NCBI GenBank assembly: GCA_011389855.1
Contig: JAABTM010000017.1
Location: 1-35,947 of the forward strand
Length of the DNA: 35,947 nucleotides
Direction: 5' to 3'
Origin: Desulfobacteraceae bacterium
GTDB taxonomy: Bacteria; Desulfobacterota; Desulfobacteria; Desulfobacterales; JAABSP01
Position numbers and translations under genes: made by a program. Positions 31,281 to 35,947 of the stretch are shown piece by piece. The notes beneath the pieces are model-generated. The model saw nothing but the letters and a program-made list of their open reading frames with translations, ran no database searches and was not told where the DNA came from. Positions within the stretch are counted from its first letter, which is position 1. Every line of letters starts with the position of its first letter.

Positions 31281-32465
31281 TTACGCCGTCTTGCACTGGG
31301 CGTCGGACCAGAAGGGGGACATGGACCGGAGTCGTTCGATGACGGGGGGCAGTTTTTCGATGACGTAATCGACCTCCTCCTCGGTGTTGTAGACGCTGAG
31401 GCTGAACCGGATCGATCCGTGGGCCGCCGTGAAGGGCACGCCCATGGCCCGGAGCACGTGGGACGGCTCCAGGGATCCCGAGGTGCAGGCCGACCCGGAC
31501 GACGCGCAGATGCCCAGCTCGTTCATCATCAGCAGGATCGACTCCCCCTCCACGAATTCGAAGGCGACACTGGTGGTGTTGGGCAGCCGGTTCTCCGGAT
31601 CGCCGTTGACCATGGCGTTGGAGACCCGCTCCAGCAGGCCCTTCTCCAGCTTGTCCCGAAGCCGTTTCACCCGGGTGTTTTCATCGTCGATGAAGGCGCC
31701 CGCCAGTTCGGCGGCCCGGCCCAGGCCGATGATGGAAGCGACGTTTTCGGTGCCGCCCCGGCGTCCCCGCTCCTGGTGGCCGCCGATGAGAAACGGGGAG
31801 AACTTGGTGCCCTTGCGGACATAGAGCGCCCCGACGCCCTTGGGGCCGTGGAGCTTATGGCCGGATAGCGCCAGCATGTCCACCGGCACGGACCGCATGT
31901 CCAGGGGGACCTTGCCCACGGCCTGGACCGCGTCGGTGTGAAAGACGATCCCCCGCTCCTTGACCTTTTCGACGACCTCCTCGATGGGAAAGATGACGCC
32001 GCTTTCGTTGTTGGCCCACATGAGGCTGACGATGGCCGTGTTGTCCGTGAGGTGATCGTAAAGATAATCCAGATCCAGGTTGCCCTGGCGGTCCACAGGC
32101 GCGAATGTGACCCGGTATCCGTTTTTCTCCAGGTATTCCCCCAGATTCTTCACCGCCGGGTGTTCGACCCGGCTGGTCACGATGTGCTTCTTATGGGGTT
32201 GGGTCCGCAGAGCCGCCCAGATGGCCGTGGAATCGCTCTCGGTGCCGCAGGAAGTGAAGATAATCTCACCCGGATCGGCGCCCAGCAGTTCGGCCAGTTT
32301 GGATCGGGCCGACTCGATGTGCCGGCCCACCTGGCCGCCGAAAGAGTGCATGCTGGACGGGTTGCCGTAGAGTTCCCCGAAATAGGGGAGCATGGCCTCC
32401 ACCACTTCCGGGGCCGCCTTGGTCGTCGCGTTGTTGTCCATGTAGATCGTGTTCGGAGCGCTCAT
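31281..32465 (-). CDS. nifS: Cysteine desulfurase, NifS type
   Basis: NifS is a PLP enzyme that takes sulfur from cysteine and gives it as persulfide to the scaffold NifU. The 394-residue protein begins with the family start YMDNNATTKAAPEVVEAMLP and has GTESDSTAIWAAL, the PLP lysine in ALSGHKLHGPKG, and the active-site cysteine in ASSGSACTSGSLEPSHVL. The ATG overlaps the nifU stop by four bases. No nitrogenase gene is present, so it most likely serves general Fe-S cluster assembly, as in other Desulfobacterota and epsilonproteobacteria that use the NIF system. Confidence 0.96.
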   Translation of the reverse strand: MSAPNTIYMDNNATTKAAPEVVEAMLPYFGELYGNPSSMHSFGGQVGRHIESARSKLAELLGADPGEIIFTSCGTESDSTAIWAALRTQPHKKHIVTSRVEHPAVKNLGEYLEKNGYRVTFAPVDRQGNLDLDYLYDHLTDNTAIVSLMWANNESGVIFPIEEVVEKVKERGIVFHTDAVQAVGKVPLDMRSVPVDMLALSGHKLHGPKGVGALYVRKGTKFSPFLIGGHQERGRRGGTENVASIIGLGRAAELAGAFIDDENTRVKRLRDKLEKGLLERVSNAMVNGDPENRLPNTTSVAFEFVEGESILLMMNELGICASSGSACTSGSLEPSHVLRAMGVPFTAAHGSIRFSLSVYNTEEEVDYVIEKLPPVIERLRSMSPFWSDAQCKTA

Positions 32466-33292
32466 TCTTTCACCTCCTCCACCGTCAGGTCCGGCGAGAC
32501 GAATTCGTGCAGCTTCTTTTCAACATATTCCTTCAGCGTCACCTGGGATGCCTTGCAGGTGGAGCAGGCCCCCTGAAGGCGAACCTGAACCTCGTCGCCG
32601 TTGACGTCCACCAGTTCGATGTCGCCGCCGTCCTTTTGCAGTTCAGGCCGGATGTCCCGGTCCAGGGTCTCCTCGATGAGCTTGATCTTCTGGATGTTGG
32701 TCAGTTTTTTAGGCTTGGCCTCCTTGGGTTTGGCCGCCCCGATGATGCTGTCGATGACGCCCTGGATCCGGTCATGGCAGTTGCCGCAGCCGCCGCCCGC
32801 CTTCACGTAGTTGGTGACCTCCTCGATCTCGGTGAGGTTGTTTTCCCGCACCGCCCGCTCGATCTCTTTTTCGGTCACGCCGAAGCACTCGCAGACGACC
32901 TCGCTGTCCAGCTTCTTGGGCTCCTCGCCCCGGTAGCAGAGGATGGCGTTTTCCAGGGCGTCCCGGCCCATCACCGAACAGTGCATTTTCTCTTTCGGCA
33001 GCCCCCCCAGGAACTCGGCGATCTCTTCGTTGGTGATCTTCTGGGCCTCCTCCAGCGTCTTGCCCTTGAGCATTTCCGTCAGGGCCGAAGAGGAGGCGAT
33101 GGCGCTGGCGCACCCGAAGGTCTGGAATTTGGCGTCGGCGATGCGGCCGTCTTCGCCCAGTTTAAAGCTCAGTTTCAGGGCGTCGCCGCAGGCCAGCGAG
33201 CCCACCTCCCCCACGCCGTCCGGGTTTTCAACAACGCCGACGTTTTTGGGATTCAAAAAATGCTCCTTGACTTTATCGGTGTATTCCCACAT
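32462..33292 (-). CDS. nifU: Fe-S cluster scaffold protein, NifU type (three domains)
   Basis: This 276-residue protein has all three NifU domains: an IscU-like scaffold (residues 1-125) with the cysteines in GSLACGDAL, FGCASAIASSSAL and MHCSVMG; a central BFD-like [2Fe-2S] domain with VCECFGVTEKEIE and GGGCGNCHDRI; and a C-terminal Nfu domain with LQGACSTCKASQ. It assembles Fe-S clusters with sulfur from NifS. The ATG at 33292 has AGGAGG upstream and begins at the usual MWEYTDKVKEHF; nine codons upstream are unlikely. It is the first gene of the NIF-Cys operon. Confidence 0.97.
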   Translation of the reverse strand: MWEYTDKVKEHFLNPKNVGVVENPDGVGEVGSLACGDALKLSFKLGEDGRIADAKFQTFGCASAIASSSALTEMLKGKTLEEAQKITNEEIAEFLGGLPKEKMHCSVMGRDALENAILCYRGEEPKKLDSEVVCECFGVTEKEIERAVRENNLTEIEEVTNYVKAGGGCGNCHDRIQGVIDSIIGAAKPKEAKPKKLTNIQKIKLIEETLDRDIRPELQKDGGDIELVDVNGDEVQVRLQGACSTCKASQVTLKEYVEKKLHEFVSPDLTVEEVKE

Positions 33293-33326
33293 CGTCTCCT
33301 CCTTCCGGTTGCCGGACAACTGAATC

Positions 33327-33356
33327 TATATAATAAGGCTTAATGAACAGGCTCAA
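33327..33356 (-). promoter_or_regulatory. Candidate promoter of the nifU operon
   Basis: On the minus strand TTGAGC (33351-33356) is followed after 17-18 bases by TTATAT/TATATA (33327-33333), 35 bp before the nifU ATG. The surrounding gap 33293-33585 is AT-rich and divergent to kpsF. I see no clear IscR/Rrf2 palindrome. Confidence 0.4.
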
Positions 33357-33585
33357 CTTTTATACACTCCCAATATCTCAAAACATTCCAGTCATTTTAA
33401 CACAGACTAACATAGGTATTCTTTCGGAATCCGCAAATTTTTATTGAGCGTCCGAAAAGAGCGTTTTGACGCGATTACGGCATCCAGCGGATTGATGTTC
33501 TTCCGGCATTGTGGCATACTCCCCCCGACTTTCGCGCCGGCGGAGGTCCAACTCTCATAAACGGACTGCAAGGACCCCATACCCA

Positions 33586-34578
33586 ATGATAAAAGAAAAG
33601 GCAATCGAAGTGCTCAGAGCGGAAGCCGACGGCATCCTGAAGCTGGCGGACCGCATCGACGACAATTTTGTCCGGATGGTCGAGATGGTCTGCGAGTCCC
33701 GGGGCCGGCTCATCGTGGCCGGCATCGGAAAATCGGGGATCGTGGGCCGGAAGATCGTGGCCACCCTCAACAGCACCGGGACCCGATCCATCTTTCTGCA
33801 CCCGGTGGAGGCCATGCACGGCGACCTGGGGATCGTGGGACCGGAGGACATCTTCCTGGCCCTGTCCAACAGCGGGGAGACCGAGGAACTCAACGCCCTG
33901 CTGCCGTCCATCCGCTCCATCGGCTGCCCGGTGATCGCCGTCACGGGCAAACCCGACTCGACGCTCGCCCGCCACGCCGACATCGTCATCGACGCCGGCG
34001 TCTCCCACGAGGCCACCCCCATCGGCGCCCCCACCACCTCCACCACGGTCCAGATGGCCATCGGCGACGCCCTGGCGGTGGTGCTCATGGACAAAAAAGA
34101 GTTCCGGAGCTGCGACTTCAAGCGGTTCCACCCCGGCGGGGCCCTGGGCAAGCGGCTCTCCAGCCAGGTCTCGGAGTTCATGATCGCCGGCGACGCCTGC
34201 CCGTCGGTCCCCCAGGACGCCGCCATGGAAGAAGCCATCCGCGAAATCAACCGCCTCGGCCTCGGGGCCACCCTGGCGACCGACCCCGAAAACAAACTCG
34301 CGGGCATCATCACCGACGGCGACATCCGCCGCACCATCGCCCGAAAGGCCCCCATCTACGACCTCGCCGTGGCCGACGTCATGACCGCCAACCCGAGAAC
34401 CGCCCATCCAGACGCGCCGGCCTACGACGCCCTCAACATCATGGAAAAACACCAGATCACCGTCCTGCCCATCGTGGAAGCCGACGGCAAAGTAGCAGGG
34501 ATTCTCCACCTCCACGACATTCTGGGCAAGGGCGAATTTAAATTCAACGGCGAAGCGCCGGCCCGAACCGGCGGCTGA
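33586..34578 (+). CDS. kpsF: Arabinose 5-phosphate isomerase
   Basis: This enzyme (KdsD/KpsF) interconverts ribulose 5-phosphate and arabinose 5-phosphate, the first step to Kdo in lipopolysaccharide. The 330-residue protein has a SIS domain (VAGIGKSGIVGRKIVATLNS, ALSNSGETEELNAL, then VEAMHGDLG) with HPGGALGKRL at its end, followed by two CBS domains from about residue 200 (ATDPENKLAGIITDGDIRR; HQITVLPIVEADGKVAGIL). It supports a Gram-negative envelope with Kdo. The ATG at 33586 has AAGGA upstream. A 9-bp tandem repeat tract begins nine bases after its stop codon. Confidence 0.95.
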   Translation: MIKEKAIEVLRAEADGILKLADRIDDNFVRMVEMVCESRGRLIVAGIGKSGIVGRKIVATLNSTGTRSIFLHPVEAMHGDLGIVGPEDIFLALSNSGETEELNALLPSIRSIGCPVIAVTGKPDSTLARHADIVIDAGVSHEATPIGAPTTSTTVQMAIGDALAVVLMDKKEFRSCDFKRFHPGGALGKRLSSQVSEFMIAGDACPSVPQDAAMEEAIREINRLGLGATLATDPENKLAGIITDGDIRRTIARKAPIYDLAVADVMTANPRTAHPDAPAYDALNIMEKHQITVLPIVEADGKVAGILHLHDILGKGEFKFNGEAPARTGG

Positions 34579-34587
34579 CGACGCGGC

Positions 34588-34632
34588 GTCCACCACGTCC
34601 ACCATGTCCACCCAGTCCACTCCGTCCACAAA
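34588..34632. repeat. Tandem 9-bp repeat GTCCACNNN, five units
   Basis: Five consecutive units of GTCCAC plus three variable bases (CAC, CAT, CCA, TCC, AAA) begin nine bases after the kpsF stop. They are the reverse-strand form of the GTGGACNNN tract at 2291-2335. The two tracts, 32 kb apart, have the same unit length and copy number. Confidence 0.85.
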
Positions 34633-34783
34633 GCCGCCCCTAAACGAAACCACCGGCACGGAAAGATTGATGACCTTCATGCTTGCCACGGAAACAAAAT
34701 CCCAGTATAAAGCAAGACGATTCATTAAAGCAGCCGCCCTGCACGGCGGCATGAAAACCCTTTACATTCGGAAGAGGCCCAAG

Positions 34784-35947
34784 ATGAGCAAAACGTCCGT
34801 GACGATCGACCCCATCACCAGGATCGAAGGACACCTGGCCGTCCGCGTCGAGGTGGAAGACGGCCGGGTCCGGGAGGCTTTCAGCGCCGGAGAGATGTTC
34901 CGGGGGTTCGAGATCCTCGTCAAAGGGCGAAGCCCCCTGGACGCCCAGCAGATCACCCAGCGGATCTGCGGCGTCTGCCCGGTCTCCCACGGGCTGGCTT
35001 CGGTGCTGGCCCAGGACGCGGCATACGGCGTCGCGCCCCCTGAAAACGGCCTGCTGGGCCGCAACCTCATCCAGGCCGCCAACTTCATCCAGTCCCACAT
35101 CATCCATTTTTATCAGCTCTCGGCCCTCGACTTCATCGACGTGGCGGCGGTCGCCGAATACCGGGGAAAAGATCCTGCACTCAACGAACTGAAAGCATGG
35201 GTGAACGCCCAAATGTCGTCAAAGGTCCTCTACCCCGCGGCGCCGTTCCTGCCCCGCTACTCGGGCGATTACCTCCGGAACACGGAATTGAATCTCACGG
35301 TGCTCAAACACTACCTCGACGCCCTGGAGATGCGGGCCCTGGCCCACCGGATGGGCGCGGTCTTCGCGGGCAAACTGCCCCACGCGCCCGGTCTCGTGCC
35401 GGGGGGCGTCACGGAGAAGATCACGGCTCAAAAGATCGCCGCCTTCGAGTCGATGCTGTCCAAGCTGCGGACGTTCATCGACGGCGCCTATTTGCCCGAT
35501 GTGCTGGAGACGGCGGCGGCGTTTCCCGGCTATATGGAAGAGGGAAAAGGGTGCGGCAATTTTCTTGCCTACGGCGCCTTTCCGGAATCCGTCGAGGGGG
35601 AAACGACGCTCTTCCCGTCCGGGGTTCTCGCCGGCGCGAGCCTCACGCCTCTGGATACGGAGAAGATCACGGAAGACACCGGCCGCGCCTTCTACGCCTC
35701 GCCGTCCGGTCTGTCGCCCGCCGCCGGTCAAACCGTTCCGGGCCACGACAAAGCGGGAGCCTATTCCTGGGTAAAGGCGCCCCGCTACGGCGGCGAGGCC
35801 ATGGAGGTCGGCCCGTTGGCTCGAATCATGATCGCCTATTTCGGAAAGGCGGACGGCCTGCTCAGGCAGGGGACGGAGCGGACCCTCTCCGGACTCGGCA
35901 TGGCGCCGGCCGCCCTGATCTCCGTGATGGGACGCCACATGGCCAGG
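34784..35947 (+). CDS. [NiFe] hydrogenase large subunit (5' part)
   Basis: The first 388 residues of a [NiFe] hydrogenase catalytic subunit are visible; the gene runs off the window. The N-terminal pattern is clear: TIDPITRIEGHLAVRVEVED and, at C62 and C65, QRICGVCPVSHG, the first cysteine pair that binds the Ni-Fe centre. Further family blocks are RNLIQAANFIQSHIIHFYQL and the region around HRMGAVFAGKLPHAPGLVPGG. This looks like a group 1 type enzyme. The second CxxC is beyond the edge, so Cys or selenocysteine there is undecided. The ATG at 34784 has GAGG upstream; the frame is open to an ATG at 34670. No small-subunit gene lies upstream, which is unusual. Confidence 0.92.
   Translation, partial: MSKTSVTIDPITRIEGHLAVRVEVEDGRVREAFSAGEMFRGFEILVKGRSPLDAQQITQRICGVCPVSHGLASVLAQDAAYGVAPPENGLLGRNLIQAANFIQSHIIHFYQLSALDFIDVAAVAEYRGKDPALNELKAWVNAQMSSKVLYPAAPFLPRYSGDYLRNTELNLTVLKHYLDALEMRALAHRMGAVFAGKLPHAPGLVPGGVTEKITAQKIAAFESMLSKLRTFIDGAYLPDVLETAAAFPGYMEEGKGCGNFLAYGAFPESVEGETTLFPSGVLAGASLTPLDTEKITEDTGRAFYASPSGLSPAAGQTVPGHDKAGAYSWVKAPRYGGEAMEVGPLARIMIAYFGKADGLLRQGTERTLSGLGMAPAALISVMGRHMAR

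Noticed and set aside
34670-34783. N-terminal extension of the hydrogenase large subunit
   Set aside because: The frame is open to an ATG at 34670, but the 38 extra residues are not like any hydrogenase start, and the ATG at 34784 has a better ribosome site and begins the homology.
1-35947. tRNA, rRNA, riboswitch or integrase gene
   Set aside because: I looked for these on both strands and saw no convincing pattern; I cannot exclude a weakly conserved small RNA.

Overview
The window is a GC-rich bacterial chromosome segment. Its gene set suggests an anaerobic member of the Desulfobacterota (the former Deltaproteobacteria, sulfate-reducer type). The pointers are a class I hybrid cluster protein with HcpR/FNR-type operators, a NIF-type NifU-NifS operon joined to CysE-CysK, an HdrC-like iron-sulfur protein, and a [NiFe] hydrogenase large subunit. 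This assignment is inferred from gene content only; no rRNA or tRNA gene is visible.

Bases 1-14,770 hold the 3' end of an ABC-transporter solute-binding protein gene (+ strand). After it comes a long minus-strand nitrogen-oxide region, read from right to left: an HdrC-like protein, narG, narH, narJ, narI, a NarK-type carrier, a cupin, a cyclodeaminase-like protein, hcp, an HD-domain protein, a ferredoxin-like protein and a PilZ protein. Three 14-bp FNR/HcpR-like palindromes lie in front of the first gene, the cupin and hcp. They suggest one regulon that reduces nitrate to nitrite and handles the reactive nitrogen by-products.

Bases 14,800-24,080 are an accessory zone. It holds higBA, a flavodoxin-like protein, a Phd/PIN toxin-antitoxin pair, a lipoprotein hydrolase, DUF302 and DUF3617 proteins, a pair of SPFH membrane proteins, and a four-gene minus-strand operon with two different nucleotidyltransferase-fold proteins, a small helical protein and a CcbP-like protein. 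At least three broken genes lie here: a PAS fragment, the tail of a glycine-betaine binding protein, and the start of a ferritin.

Bases 24,080-35,947 are mainly housekeeping: lipA-lipB, ppiB, two signalling proteins that look like leftovers of a larger phosphorelay, a YihG-like acyltransferase, a tiny DUF3096 membrane protein, the nifU-nifS-cysE-cysK operon (cysteine synthesis and sulfur mobilisation for Fe-S clusters), kpsF (arabinose 5-phosphate isomerase), and the start of a [NiFe] hydrogenase large subunit gene cut by the window edge.

Short repeats recur. A 30-bp perfect palindrome occurs twice. A MITE-like hairpin element of about 109 bp has one full and one half copy, and a short hairpin of similar core follows ppiB. 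Period-8 and period-9 low-complexity tracts occur between genes, and a related tract lies inside narG as coding sequence. Several of these sit exactly at gene ends, where they provide stop codons or a terminator.
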